From NCBI GenBank assembly GCA_900315895.1, contig ONAY01000007.1, forward strand, positions 1 to 56,929: 56,929 nucleotides of DNA, read 5' to 3'. How positions within the stretch are numbered: the first letter of the stretch is position 1; every line of letters starts with the position of its first letter. The notes beneath the pieces were generated by a model. The model had not been told where the DNA came from. It saw nothing but the letters and a program-made list of their open reading frames with translations, and searched no databases. A program made the position numbers and the translations under genes. Below, piece by piece: positions 1 through 7,523 of the stretch. This DNA comes from an uncultured Eubacteriales bacterium (GTDB lineage Bacteria > Bacillota > Clostridia > Peptostreptococcales > Anaerovoracaceae).

Positions 1-667
1 CGGCGTAGGAGTAGGTCCCGGGGATCCGGAGCTTTTGAGCCTGAAGGCCGTGAGAGTCATAAAAGAGAGCGACGTCATAGCTTTTCCGGGAAAGACACCT
101 GCTGAGTCCTATGCCTATGAGATCGCCCTTAAGGCGGTACCGGAAATCGGATCCAAAGAGGTGATCCCACTCAAATGGACCATGACGAAGGATCCTGCGG
201 AACTTAAGAGGATGTATCGGAGGGCTGCAGATATGATCGAATCACATCTGGAAGAGGGTAGATCCGTGAGCTTCCTCACCATCGGAGACGTATCCATATA
301 CTCGACCTTTATCTATGTGATGAAAGAGGTGTCTGAAGACGGATACGAGGTGGAGATGGTCCCGGGAATAACGTCCTTCTCCGCATCAGCATCTCGCCTG
401 GGCGTGAGCCTTACGGAACATCAGGAGATGCTGCACGTTCTGCCGGCAAACTATGGAAATGTGGGAGATCTGCCCGGCACCATGGTACTGATGAAGCCGG
501 GAAAAGACCTGAGAGAGATCAAAAAATCCGTAAGTGAAGCAGGCCGCACAGCTGTGATGATAGAGAAGTGTGGTCTTCCCGGCGAAAAGATCTATGGCTC
601 CCTGGAAGAGATCCCCGATGAGGGGGAATATCTGTCCACTGTGATCGTATTCGACCGCAAAAGATAA
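1..667 (+). CDS. cbiL: Cobalt-precorrin-2 C20-methyltransferase, 5' end missing
   Basis: The reading frame is open from base 2, so the gene starts left of the window; 221 residues are visible. The beginning carries the glycine-rich GVGVGPGDPE loop of the tetrapyrrole methylase fold. Further on, a GDVSIYSTF segment and a VPGITSFSASA segment are typical of CbiL/CobI rather than of other corrin methylases. The family transfers a methyl group from S-adenosylmethionine to C20 of (cobalt-)precorrin-2 in cobalamin synthesis. The anaerobic lifestyle and cbiA nearby favour the early-cobalt-insertion route; this is inference. A TTG at 35 is not the start because homology runs upstream of it. A strong terminator follows 44 bases after the stop, so this is probably the last gene of a cobalamin operon lying mostly outside the window. 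Confidence 0.88.
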   Translation, partial: GVGVGPGDPELLSLKAVRVIKESDVIAFPGKTPAESYAYEIALKAVPEIGSKEVIPLKWTMTKDPAELKRMYRRAADMIESHLEEGRSVSFLTIGDVSIYSTFIYVMKEVSEDGYEVEMVPGITSFSASASRLGVSLTEHQEMLHVLPANYGNVGDLPGTMVLMKPGKDLREIKKSVSEAGRTAVMIEKCGLPGEKIYGSLEEIPDEGEYLSTVIVFDRKR

Positions 668-710
668 AGTTTCATCTATGATCTGACATAAGTGCATGAG
701 TTTTTTTATG

Positions 711-735
711 AGAACTGCTCCGGCAGTTCTTTTTT
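711..735 (+). terminator. Rho-independent terminator after cbiL
   Basis: Perfect 8-bp stem (AGAACTGC / GCAGTTCT) with a TCCG tetraloop, followed at once by five T. It ends the cobalamin operon and separates it from the double-cubane reductase genes. Confidence 0.9.
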
Positions 736-796
736 GCGCCAAAAAACTGTCGGTGAGACGTTTTGCTAATAGCAAGAGAAAAGGTCATAGCTATTT

Positions 797-830
797 TCAA
801 TTGGATTAGAATTCCATTGAATAATAAAAT
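797..830 (+). promoter_or_regulatory. Possible promoter with an imperfect inverted repeat
   Basis: A weak -35 (TTGGAT, 801-806) lies 18 bp from a fair -10 (TAAAAT, 825-830) in an AT-rich stretch. An imperfect palindrome (TTCAATTGGA at 797-806 against TCCATTGAA at 814-822, one bulged base) overlaps the -35 and spacer, where a repressor could bind. The start codon at 880 would follow an untranslated leader of about 43 bases. The match is modest. Confidence 0.35.
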
Positions 831-879
831 AATAACAGTAAGATTTTTGCTACGCCTTTTGAATAAAACGGAGGGAAAT

Positions 880-2151
880 ATGTCAGATTACGTAAAAATG
901 TGGGAAGATCTGGGAATGGATCTTGAGACCCATGACGCTTTATGCCAGGTTCTGCCGACAGCTTTCGGAGACGTTTATCTTTCACAGGAGAATCGTCCTG
1001 AGGGTATGGGATTCTGGGATTTCGTAGTTTCCGAGATCCACGGGATCAGACCGTCAGAGCTTATAGAGGCTCAGAAAAACGGACAGAAGGTTTTCGGAAC
1101 ATTCTGTGTATATGTTCCGGATGAAGTAGTTATCGCAGCCAACGGTATCGTGACAGGACTTTGCGGAGGTTCCCAGTTCTGGGTACCCGGAGGAGAGAAG
1201 GTCCTTCCCAAGAACACATGCCCCCTGATCAAGGCATCTGTGGGCGCCAGACTGGACAGGACATGTCCCTTCTTCAGGATCGCTGATATCTATGTAGGTG
1301 AGAACACCTGCGACGGCAAGAAGAAGGCTTACGAGATCCTTGCTGAGGATGTTCCCATGCACATCATGGACGTTCCCCAGATGAAGAGACCTGAGGACTA
1401 CGACAGATGGGCTCACGAGATCGAGCTCTTCGCAGGTGTGGTAGAGGAGCAGACCGGAAACAAGGTCACCCCCGAGAAACTTGCTGAAGCTATCAAGATC
1501 GTAAACAACAAGAGAAAAGCTCTCAAGAGAGTATACGACGCAAGGAAGGCTGCCAAGCTTCCCATCTCCGGTAAAGATGCTCTTCTTATGATGCAGATCG
1601 CATTCTTCGACGATCCCGTAAGATGCGCAGAAATGTGCAACAAGCTGGCTGATGAGCTTGAGCAGAGGATCAAGGACGGCGTCTCCGTATTCCCCGAAGG
1701 AACAAAAAGGATCATGGTCACAGGAACACCTCTGGCCATTCCCAACTGGAAGCTCCACCACATCATCGAGACCAGCGGAGCAGCTGTTGTCTGCGAAGAG
1801 ATGTGCACAGGAACCAGATATTTCGAGAACCTCGTAGACGAGACTCAGACCACTCTGGAAGGCCAGTACAAGGCTCTTGCCGACAGATACATGAAGAACA
1901 ACTGCGCATGCTTCACCCCCAACCCGGGCAGGATCGACGACATCCTGAGGCTTGCAAAGGAATACAATGTTGATGGAATCATCGACGTCAACCTGAAGTT
2001 CTGCAGCATCTATGACACAGAGGGATTCTTTGTTGAGAGAGCTCTCAAGGAAGCAGGCATCCCCGTTCTCGGCATCGAGACCGACTACACCGATTCCGAC
2101 GCTGAACAGCTCAAGACAAGAGTTGAAGCATTCGTAGAGATGCTTGGTTGA
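880..2151 (+). CDS. Double-cubane-cluster anaerobic reductase (2-hydroxyacyl-CoA dehydratase family)
   Basis: A 423-residue protein of the HgdB/FldC-type 2-hydroxyacyl-CoA dehydratase superfamily, closest in layout to the YjiM/DCCP branch, a single-subunit protein paired with its own activase. Cysteines that could bind iron-sulfur clusters occur at 76, 95, 114, 129 and 144 and again in the C-terminal half (VVCEEMC, NNCACF, KFCS). In the characterised relative, an ATP-driven activase feeds low-potential electrons to a double-cubane [8Fe-9S] cluster that reduces small molecules; the natural substrate is unresolved. ATG 880 is chosen over the longer open frame from 763 because GGAGGG lies 5 bases upstream and the residues before it are low-complexity. 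It forms a cassette with the next two genes. A classic dehydratase subunit is possible, but no second subunit is adjacent. Confidence 0.85.
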   Translation: MSDYVKMWEDLGMDLETHDALCQVLPTAFGDVYLSQENRPEGMGFWDFVVSEIHGIRPSELIEAQKNGQKVFGTFCVYVPDEVVIAANGIVTGLCGGSQFWVPGGEKVLPKNTCPLIKASVGARLDRTCPFFRIADIYVGENTCDGKKKAYEILAEDVPMHIMDVPQMKRPEDYDRWAHEIELFAGVVEEQTGNKVTPEKLAEAIKIVNNKRKALKRVYDARKAAKLPISGKDALLMMQIAFFDDPVRCAEMCNKLADELEQRIKDGVSVFPEGTKRIMVTGTPLAIPNWKLHHIIETSGAAVVCEEMCTGTRYFENLVDETQTTLEGQYKALADRYMKNNCACFTPNPGRIDDILRLAKEYNVDGIIDVNLKFCSIYDTEGFFVERALKEAGIPVLGIETDYTDSDAEQLKTRVEAFVEMLG

Positions 2152-2165
2152 TCTTTCTTTAGAAG

Positions 2166-2453
2166 ATGGAAGAAATAAAGGCTAAGACAAAAGACATCAA
2201 TTATTACATTCTGTTCGAAAATTACACCCACGGACTGGCACTGGAGAAGCTCCTGAAAGAGGAGGGCCTTCGGGCACGCATTGCGCCAACGCCCAGATCC
2301 ATTCAAGGCAAGCTGACCTGCGGAATGTCCCTTCTCGTGTTGGAAGAGGATATTGAGGCGGTAAGAGAGTGCATCGACCGGCACCAGGCAAAGTACTACA
2401 GCATCGTGGAGATGGAGTGCCAGATCAATCCAAACAGAAATGTATTCTGCTGA
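2166..2453 (+). CDS. DUF3343 small protein (putative Se/S carrier-like)
   Basis: A 95-residue protein with the DUF3343 pattern: an N-terminal LFENYTHGLALEK segment, a PTPRSIQGKLTCG segment with the conserved Cys52-Gly53 pair, and an EDIE helix. The family is described as Se/S-carrier-like and is often linked to selenium or sulfur metabolism or to 2-hydroxyacyl-CoA dehydratase-type genes; its biochemical role is not settled. It starts 14 bases after the reductase stop and is followed by a 12-bp hairpin, so it is co-transcribed with the reductase. A second Cys is the last residue. A role in cluster or thiol handling for the reductase is an inference from position only. Confidence 0.75.
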   Translation: MEEIKAKTKDINYYILFENYTHGLALEKLLKEEGLRARIAPTPRSIQGKLTCGMSLLVLEEDIEAVRECIDRHQAKYYSIVEMECQINPNRNVFC

Positions 2454-2458
2454 CCGGA

Positions 2459-2487
2459 ACCCCGAAGGGGAATCACCCCTTCGGGGT
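2459..2487 (+). terminator. Strong hairpin between the DUF3343 gene and the activase (attenuator-like)
   Basis: A perfect 12-bp stem (ACCCCGAAGGGG / CCCCTTCGGGGT, loop AATCA) followed only by CTTGT, not a T-run. It is stronger as an RNA structure than as a terminator. It may partly stop transcription or protect the upstream mRNA, so the activase would be made at a lower level than the reductase. Confidence 0.6.
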
Positions 2488-2513
2488 CTTGTCCGTATAA
2501 CAGGCGAGGACCA

Positions 2514-3272
2514 ATGTATTACATCGGAATAGACATAGGATCCACCAGCGCCAAGACCGCTGTGCTGGATGAAAACAAGAATATAGTTGAACTGTTCTCC
2601 CAGCCCACGGGCTGGAGCAGCGTGGACACCGCGGAATCCATAGGCAGGACCCTTCGTGAAAAAGGGTACATGGTGGAAGACGGAGGAGTGGTATCCACGG
2701 GATACGGAAGGGTAGCCGTTCCGTTCTCCAATAAGACGGTAACGGAGATAACCTGCCATGCAAAGGGCGCGTCACTTGTGTTCGGCATGGAGGATCTCAT
2801 GGTAATCGACATAGGGGGTCAGGATACCAAGGCCATCCTTGTGGAGGGCGGCCTGGTAAGAGATTTCGTAATGAACGATAAGTGCTCCGCAGGTACGGGA
2901 CGATTTCTGGAGGTTATGGCCAACACCCTGGCCATGAGACCGGATGAACTCTGCACGCTGGCAAAACACGGAGGAAACACTTCCATCAGTTCCCTCTGCA
3001 CCGTATTCGCAGAATCCGAAGTCATTTCTCTCATCGGAAGAGGGGAGAAAAAAGAAAACATAGCCTTCGGCGTGGTGGACTCCATCGTAAGGAAGGTGGC
3101 CAGCCAGGCAAGAAGGCTTCAGATAGGCGACAGGCAGGTGGTGCTCACAGGAGGCCTCTGCGAGTGCGACTATATCTGCGACGCCCTGTCAAAAGAGCTT
3201 AACACCAGGGTAATAACCCATAAAAAAGGCAGATACGCCGGCGCCATAGGCGCGGCCTTAAGCGGAATGTAA
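2514..3272 (+). CDS. BadF/HgdC-type activase ATPase for the double-cubane reductase
   Basis: A 252-residue ASKHA-fold ATPase of the 2-hydroxyacyl-CoA dehydratase activase family. The phosphate-1 loop GIDIGSTSAK is at residues 5-14, the DIGGQDTK loop at 99-106, and two cysteines, Cys124 (NDKCSAGTG) and Cys162 (SSLCTVF), are the usual ligands of the [4Fe-4S] cluster bridging the homodimer. Known members hydrolyse ATP to push an electron into the partner protein. Here the partner is the double-cubane reductase two genes upstream. ATG 2514 has a GCGAGGA ribosome site. A bidirectional terminator follows the stop by 2 bases. Confidence 0.88.
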   Translation: MYYIGIDIGSTSAKTAVLDENKNIVELFSQPTGWSSVDTAESIGRTLREKGYMVEDGGVVSTGYGRVAVPFSNKTVTEITCHAKGASLVFGMEDLMVIDIGGQDTKAILVEGGLVRDFVMNDKCSAGTGRFLEVMANTLAMRPDELCTLAKHGGNTSISSLCTVFAESEVISLIGRGEKKENIAFGVVDSIVRKVASQARRLQIGDRQVVLTGGLCECDYICDALSKELNTRVITHKKGRYAGAIGAALSGM

Positions 3273-3274
3273 GA

Positions 3275-3304
3275 AAAAGGCATGATCTCAAGATCATGCC
3301 TTTT
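3275..3304. terminator. Bidirectional terminator between the activase gene and cbiA
   Basis: A perfect 14-bp palindrome (AAAAGGCATGATCT / AGATCATGCCTTTT, loop CA). The flanking A-run and T-run give a U-tail on either strand, so it can stop both the rightward activase transcript and the leftward cbiA transcript. The two convergent stop codons are only 34 bases apart. Confidence 0.9.
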
Positions 3305-3306
3305 GA

Positions 3307-4689
3307 CTATCTATGCTTGTAGTTGAGACAGGCCCGGTAGAAGTTTTTTGCGGCATCTGAAGAGGAGCAGAGGTGGATGTGCGGATAGCCGGCGTAGATG
3401 GTCTCGGTTCCGATGCACTCCTCCCAGGACGTTCCGTTGGGCTTGGTCAGGATGAAGTCATGACCGTTCTCGGTGCTGTCAAAGTGATGGAATTCGTGGA
3501 CAGGGATCTTTTGACCTGCTTTAAAAAGCACGTTGTCCCTGAGAGCCTTCATCTCGGCGTAACCGAATCTCACAAGATGGCCTGTGTTCTCAGAGTCGCC
3601 ATCCAGAATGCCGCAGACCTTGCGGCCGGCGATGGTCTTCTGGACGTACATGAAGCCTCCGCATTCAGCGATGGTGGGAAGGCCGCCTTCCACGGCCTTT
3701 TGGATGCTCGTGAGCATGGAAGTGTTGCCGTTGAGCTCATCCAGGTGAAGCTCAGGGTAACCGCCGCCCAGGTACAGCCCCTGAATGTCTTCGGGAAGGG
3801 CACTGTCCCTCATGGGACTGAATTCAACGATCTCAGCCCCCAGATCCCTAAGAAGGTCCAGGCCGTCCTCGTAGTAGAAGCAGAAGGCTTCGTCCCTGGC
3901 TAAAGCGATCCTTACGTGCTCAGGGAAGGGCTCGGGGCAAATGTCTTCGTATTCGATCTCCTTTGACTGAGACGCAAGCTCCATAAGAGCGTTCATATCG
4001 ATGGTCTCGAGGGCTTTTCGTCCGAGCCGCAGATCTTTTTCTTTTATATCTTCGATCTCATCTGCGGTGATGAGCCCCAGATGTCTGCTTCCCACTGAAC
4101 AGTCCTTCATGGTGGGAAGGTAGCCAAGGGGTCTGATGTCTCCGCCGAACTCCCGGAGGATGACTTCCTTCAGGGGAGCATAGGTCTTCTCAGAGGCACC
4201 GTTCAGGATGACTCCGCGGATGGTGCTGTCGGGCCGGAAACTCCGGAAGCCCTTTATGAGGGCGGGCACCGACATGGCCATGCCCTTGACGTTTACGACC
4301 AGCACGGTAGGGCAGCCGAGAGTTTTGCTCAGGGCATAGCTGGAAGCATCGGTGGACTCCATGGAAAGTCCGTCATAATATCCCATGACCCCTTCAGTCA
4401 CGGATATATCACCCAGGCGGCTGTTCTTGGAGTAGAGATACTTGACAGTATTCTCGTTCAAAAGATACATGTCCAGGTTGGAAGATGGGATGCCCGTCAC
4501 CTTCCTGTGGAACATGGGGTCAATATAGTCAGGCCCGCACTTGAATGAGGCGGGGGAGTGCCCCATCATCTTAAGGGCCTCCAGAATGGCGCAGACCACA
4601 GTGGTCTTGCCGGAATTGCTGGAGGGGGCCGATATCAAAATGCCGTTTATCTTGTCTTTCATCCGAAAAAGCAGTTCCTTTCTTGGCAT
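3307..4689 (-). CDS. cbiA: Cobyrinic acid a,c-diamide synthase
   Basis: A 460-residue protein. The N-terminal dethiobiotin-synthetase-like domain has the P-loop SAPSSNSGKTT near residues 19-29. The C-terminal class I glutamine amidotransferase domain has the nucleophile Cys in AECGGFMY, and a YLGGGYPE segment typical of CbiA/CobB lies between. The enzyme uses glutamine and ATP to amidate the a and c side chains of cob(y)rinate. The start at 4689 has AAAGG a few bases upstream; a second ATG nine codons later is possible. It is the only convincing minus-strand gene in the window and has its own promoter. It belongs to the same pathway as cbiL at the left edge, with the reductase cassette between them. 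Confidence 0.92.
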   Translation of the reverse strand: MPRKELLFRMKDKINGILISAPSSNSGKTTVVCAILEALKMMGHSPASFKCGPDYIDPMFHRKVTGIPSSNLDMYLLNENTVKYLYSKNSRLGDISVTEGVMGYYDGLSMESTDASSYALSKTLGCPTVLVVNVKGMAMSVPALIKGFRSFRPDSTIRGVILNGASEKTYAPLKEVILREFGGDIRPLGYLPTMKDCSVGSRHLGLITADEIEDIKEKDLRLGRKALETIDMNALMELASQSKEIEYEDICPEPFPEHVRIALARDEAFCFYYEDGLDLLRDLGAEIVEFSPMRDSALPEDIQGLYLGGGYPELHLDELNGNTSMLTSIQKAVEGGLPTIAECGGFMYVQKTIAGRKVCGILDGDSENTGHLVRFGYAEMKALRDNVLFKAGQKIPVHEFHHFDSTENGHDFILTKPNGTSWEECIGTETIYAGYPHIHLCSSSDAAKNFYRACLNYKHR

Positions 4690-4705
4690 GCGCCTTTACG
4701 TATTG

Positions 4706-4735
4706 ATTTTATCAAATAAGTGCAAAACACCGCAA
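4706..4735 (-). promoter_or_regulatory. Probable cbiA promoter
   Basis: Read on the minus strand: TTGCGG (-35), 18 bp, then TAAAAT (-10) preceded by TGA, an extended -10. The predicted start of transcription is about 10 bases before the cbiA ATG, so the leader is too short for a riboswitch. Confidence 0.5.
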
Positions 4736-4797
4736 TAGAGTTTCAAAAAAATAGCAAACACATTGGCAACAGGACCATTTAAATCAGATTCCACCTG

Positions 4798-4806
4798 TGA
4801 TAAAAT
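4798..4806 (+). promoter_or_regulatory. Possible extended -10 promoter for the lipoprotein gene
   Basis: TGATAAAAT (TG-n-TAAAAT) without a clear -35 at the right distance. The ATG at 4851 would follow a leader of about 38 bases. It diverges from the cbiA promoter about 65 bases to the left. Confidence 0.45.
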
Positions 4807-4850
4807 ACAAAGGAAAGTATTGATGCTTTATTTAATGAGGAGAGATCGTT

Positions 4851-5705
4851 ATGAAGAAACACATAAGATTTTTTGCTGTAATGTTGATATTCCTTATGGT
4901 ATTTACCCTTGCAGGCTGCGGCGGAACAGGGGGATCCGGCGATTCCGGGGATGCCAATGAGAAACTGGTGGCTCTCAGCGAGGCATTCAACGGACTTGAC
5001 ATGGTAAAACAATACCAGGAATACGACGGATACACTTTTGAAAGTGCAGTAAGCGGTGATACTCTTTCCGTGTCCATGGGCTACGGAGAGGATGTGACCA
5101 CATCCGACTTCATCCTGGAGGGCGACGTTCTGACCCTGGACGGAGGAATGAACTTCCAGAATCTTTATTCAGCCATCGCCGTGGCAACAGCCAAGGCTGT
5201 AATGGACGGTAACGATGAGAAGCTGGCCAGCGCAGCTCTGTCCCATAGTTCAGCTCTTGAGATGACACTTGAGGACAACGGACTTTACATGAACCCGGAC
5301 GAAGAGGTATTCCAGATGGATCTCGCCAAGGAGATGACCCTTATGGATATGTCTGACGTTTACGTTACTCTGGAGGATCTGGGAGAGAGGGACGAGAATG
5401 CGACCTCATACGTAGGACATTCCGGACTCATTTCCTATAGAGTGAACTTAAACGATTACGGCGACAGCGTTCTCATGGTCTCTGAACCCGGTGAACTTAC
5501 AGAGAGGGCCTACAAGTCGCTTCTCAGCCTTGTGGAATTCGCCTACGGCAAGGAAGCCGCAGATGAATTCGCCGCAAAATATCCCGAGATCACAGAAGCA
5601 AGCTTTGATAACTATACTGTCAACATCGATCCTGAGAACGAAGATTATCAGGAGCTGTATGACGATGGGGACAAGGTCCTGGAGCTTGTGATCGCTCAGG
5701 AGTGA
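4851..5705 (+). CDS. Predicted lipoprotein of unknown function
   Basis: A 284-residue protein with a lipoprotein signal: positively charged MKKHIR, a hydrophobic stretch, then the lipobox LAGC with lipidated Cys23, followed by a Gly/Ser-rich linker. The mature part is acidic, with no membrane segment and no motif I recognise. Two halves show beta-rich, hydrophobic-alternating stretches (DVLTLDGGMNFQN; YRVNLNDYGDSVL), like many small secreted Clostridia lipoproteins. GAGGAGA lies just upstream of the ATG. It has its own promoter and a strong terminator, so it is a single-gene unit. Confidence 0.8.
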   Translation: MKKHIRFFAVMLIFLMVFTLAGCGGTGGSGDSGDANEKLVALSEAFNGLDMVKQYQEYDGYTFESAVSGDTLSVSMGYGEDVTTSDFILEGDVLTLDGGMNFQNLYSAIAVATAKAVMDGNDEKLASAALSHSSALEMTLEDNGLYMNPDEEVFQMDLAKEMTLMDMSDVYVTLEDLGERDENATSYVGHSGLISYRVNLNDYGDSVLMVSEPGELTERAYKSLLSLVEFAYGKEAADEFAAKYPEITEASFDNYTVNIDPENEDYQELYDDGDKVLELVIAQE

Positions 5706-5730
5706 TCTTAGCAGCAGAAAAGGAAGAGTG

Positions 5731-5756
5731 AGACCGGCCTCAGGGCCGGTCTTTTC
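5731..5756 (+). terminator. Rho-independent terminator after the lipoprotein gene
   Basis: 9-bp stem AGACCGGCC / GGCCGGTCT with a 4-base loop, followed by TTTCTC. It lies 26 bases after the lipoprotein stop. Confidence 0.85.
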
Positions 5757-5785
5757 TCGGGAAAAAGCCCCGGCCGCTGGATTTT

Positions 5786-5814
5786 TTGCGCAAAATATGG
5801 TATATAAGTATATT
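5786..5814 (+). promoter_or_regulatory. Possible promoter for the small membrane protein and acetyltransferase
   Basis: TTGCGC, 17 bp, TATATT. The -10 is good, the -35 weak. It sits between a terminator and the ATG at 5862, where a promoter is expected. Confidence 0.4.
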
Positions 5815-5861
5815 AGTTTACCTGCTTCCATCATGCGAGGCATAAACGGAGGCTAATAGAT

Positions 5862-6119
5862 ATGAATATCGGAGAGTTTTTCAAAGAAAATCAGTGGACC
5901 ATAGTCCTGGTGGTAGCTATACTGGGTGTGATCTCAGGGATCATCAATACCTTCCTTGGAAAGAAAGGTAAGAATGACCCGTCTGAAGAGACATTCAAAG
6001 TGGTAAGTGAGAAACTGACCAGACCCAGAAAGGGCGGATCCGGCAGATACTCCAAGGCTGCCGACAGCGATATCTACCAGAAGGAGATGGAGAAAGTTGA
6101 GGAAGACCATGTACTGTGA
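5862..6119 (+). CDS. Small single-pass membrane protein, unknown function
   Basis: An 85-residue protein with one predicted membrane helix at about residues 12-32 (TIVLVVAILGVISG core), then a basic, Gly/Ser/Lys-rich cytoplasmic tail ending in an acidic helix. ACGGAGG precedes the ATG. I do not recognise a family. Its end overlaps the start of the acetyltransferase gene by 11 bases, which suggests translational coupling. Confidence 0.65.
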   Translation: MNIGEFFKENQWTIVLVVAILGVISGIINTFLGKKGKNDPSEETFKVVSEKLTRPRKGGSGRYSKAADSDIYQKEMEKVEEDHVL

Positions 6120-6660
6120 GACGGAGGATCTTATCATAAGAGACAGCGTCTTTGAGGATGTGGACCGGTTCTACCAGTGGGAGACACGGCCCGAGGTGAC
6201 CGAGTTTTTCAGCATATCAAAGTACCAGACCAGGGAAGATGTCTACGACAAATTCTTTAAGGATAAGAATGACGAAACAGCTGCTCAGTTCACCATCCTT
6301 TTAAAGAGAGAGGGGGATGATCCTCTTATGATCGGCCGCGTGGTCCTGGGGGATCTCATACCCGGATGGAAGGGGGAGATCTGGAGGATATACATAGCTG
6401 ACAAGTCTCTCAGAAACAGAGGCTACGGCTATCAGGCGCTGAAAGCTGTAATGGACTACATGTTCGGTGAACTTGAGATGGAGAGGGTCTATCTTGACTT
6501 CTATACGGGCAATCCTGCAGAGTTTCTGTATCTCAAGGCAGGATTCACCGAGGAGGGTGTGCTTAGGAGAAACTGCAGGAAGGATGGAGTTCTCCACGAT
6601 GTGCACCTCATGTCCATATTGAGGGAAGAATACGAAAGAATGCGTAAAGCACGCGCATGA
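6109..6660 (+). CDS. GNAT-family N-acetyltransferase (RimJ/RimL-like)
   Basis: A 183-residue protein with the GNAT layout of the RimJ/RimL branch: an N-terminal LIIRDSVFEDVDRFYQW strand-helix, the acetyl-CoA loop RNRGYGYQA, and the C-terminal YLKAGFTEEG segment. The family transfers acetyl groups to protein N-termini or small amines; the substrate cannot be read from sequence. ATG 6109 is preferred to an in-frame TTG at 6097 because GAGGAAG lies right before it. The start overlaps the previous gene by 11 bases. A strong terminator follows. Confidence 0.8.
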   Translation: MYCETEDLIIRDSVFEDVDRFYQWETRPEVTEFFSISKYQTREDVYDKFFKDKNDETAAQFTILLKREGDDPLMIGRVVLGDLIPGWKGEIWRIYIADKSLRNRGYGYQALKAVMDYMFGELEMERVYLDFYTGNPAEFLYLKAGFTEEGVLRRNCRKDGVLHDVHLMSILREEYERMRKARA

Positions 6661-6671
6661 GTAAATGAGAC

Positions 6672-6705
6672 GGCGCGGGCGGAGGAAATACCGCCTGCGC
6701 CTTTT
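6672..6705 (+). terminator. Rho-independent terminator after the acetyltransferase gene
   Basis: 11-bp GC-rich stem GGCGCGGGCGG / CCGCCTGCGCC (one G-U pair) with an 8-base loop, followed by TTTT. Confidence 0.85.
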
Positions 6706-6796
6706 GTAACATATAGGGGGCTCTGGGCGGCGCGCTGATCCTGGGGTTCACGCTTTGGAACGAGATAACGCCTGTGAAAGGGGGGATAAAGGGATC

Positions 6797-7495
6797 ATGA
6801 CATATGTAATTTCGGATCTTCACGGATATCCGCATGAAAGGTTCATGAAGCTGCTGGAGAAGGCGGGCTTCTCGGACCGGGATTTTTTGTACATACTGGG
6901 AGACGTGGTGGACAGGAACGGCGACGGGGGAGTGGAGACTCTCAGGTGGCTCCTGTATCAGGATAATGTACAGCTTATCCTTGGAAACCATGAGGCAATG
7001 CTATTAAGCTGCTCCTTCGTCTTTGACGAGATCCGGGAGGACCTGGAGGAGACCCTCACGGCAGAGAAGATCGGGATACTCCAAACTTATGGTACCAAAG
7101 GAGGAGATGTTACTCTGAAGGCCATGAGGAAACTGAACAAGGAGTCCCGTCAGGACATACTGGATTATCTGAGAGACTGCTCCCTCTACGAGGAGCTGTC
7201 TGTGGGGGGCAAAAGATTCATCCTGGTGCACTCCGGCCTGGGCAATTTCTCTGAGGATAAAGATCTGGAGGATTACACTATCGAGGAGCTCATCTGGACC
7301 TGGCCGAAGATTACGGACGAGTATTACAGAGATGCCATGACGGTTTTCGGTCATACTCCCACCATGGCCTTCGGGGAGGATCACAGAGACCGTATCGTAC
7401 GCACAGCGACGTGGATGGATATAGATATGGGCGCGGGCTTCGGCAGGGAGCCTGTGCTGCTCAGACTGGATGACATGAAAGAATTCAGACTTTGA
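6797..7495 (+). CDS. Calcineurin-like metallophosphoesterase (Ser/Thr phosphatase type)
   Basis: A 232-residue protein with the complete PPP metal-binding set near the N-terminus: SDLHG (residues 5-9), GDVVDRN and GNHE, then late histidines in LVHSG and VFGHTP. It resembles the bacterial PrpA/ApaH-like phosphatases, which hydrolyse phosphoproteins or nucleotide phosphoesters using two metal ions; the substrate is not evident. ATG 6797 is preferred over an upstream in-frame TTG (6755), because the protein then begins directly with the first strand and a purine-rich GGGGGG lies upstream. Confidence 0.82.
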   Translation: MTYVISDLHGYPHERFMKLLEKAGFSDRDFLYILGDVVDRNGDGGVETLRWLLYQDNVQLILGNHEAMLLSCSFVFDEIREDLEETLTAEKIGILQTYGTKGGDVTLKAMRKLNKESRQDILDYLRDCSLYEELSVGGKRFILVHSGLGNFSEDKDLEDYTIEELIWTWPKITDEYYRDAMTVFGHTPTMAFGEDHRDRIVRTATWMDIDMGAGFGREPVLLRLDDMKEFRL

Positions 7496-7523
7496 ATCGA
7501 AATATACTAAGGAGGAAATTAGG

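Noticed and set aside
35-667. TTG at 35 as the start of cbiL
   Set aside because: The conserved GVGVGPGDPE loop lies upstream of it in the same frame, so the gene is cut by the window edge.
1054-1761. Long minus-strand open frame (235 codons) inside the double-cubane reductase gene
   Set aside because: It mirrors a well-supported + strand gene, has no ribosome site and no recognisable protein pattern; it follows from codon bias.
4763-4791. TTGGCA with CAGATT as a promoter for the lipoprotein
   Set aside because: The -10 is poor; the extended -10 at 4798-4806 is a better candidate.
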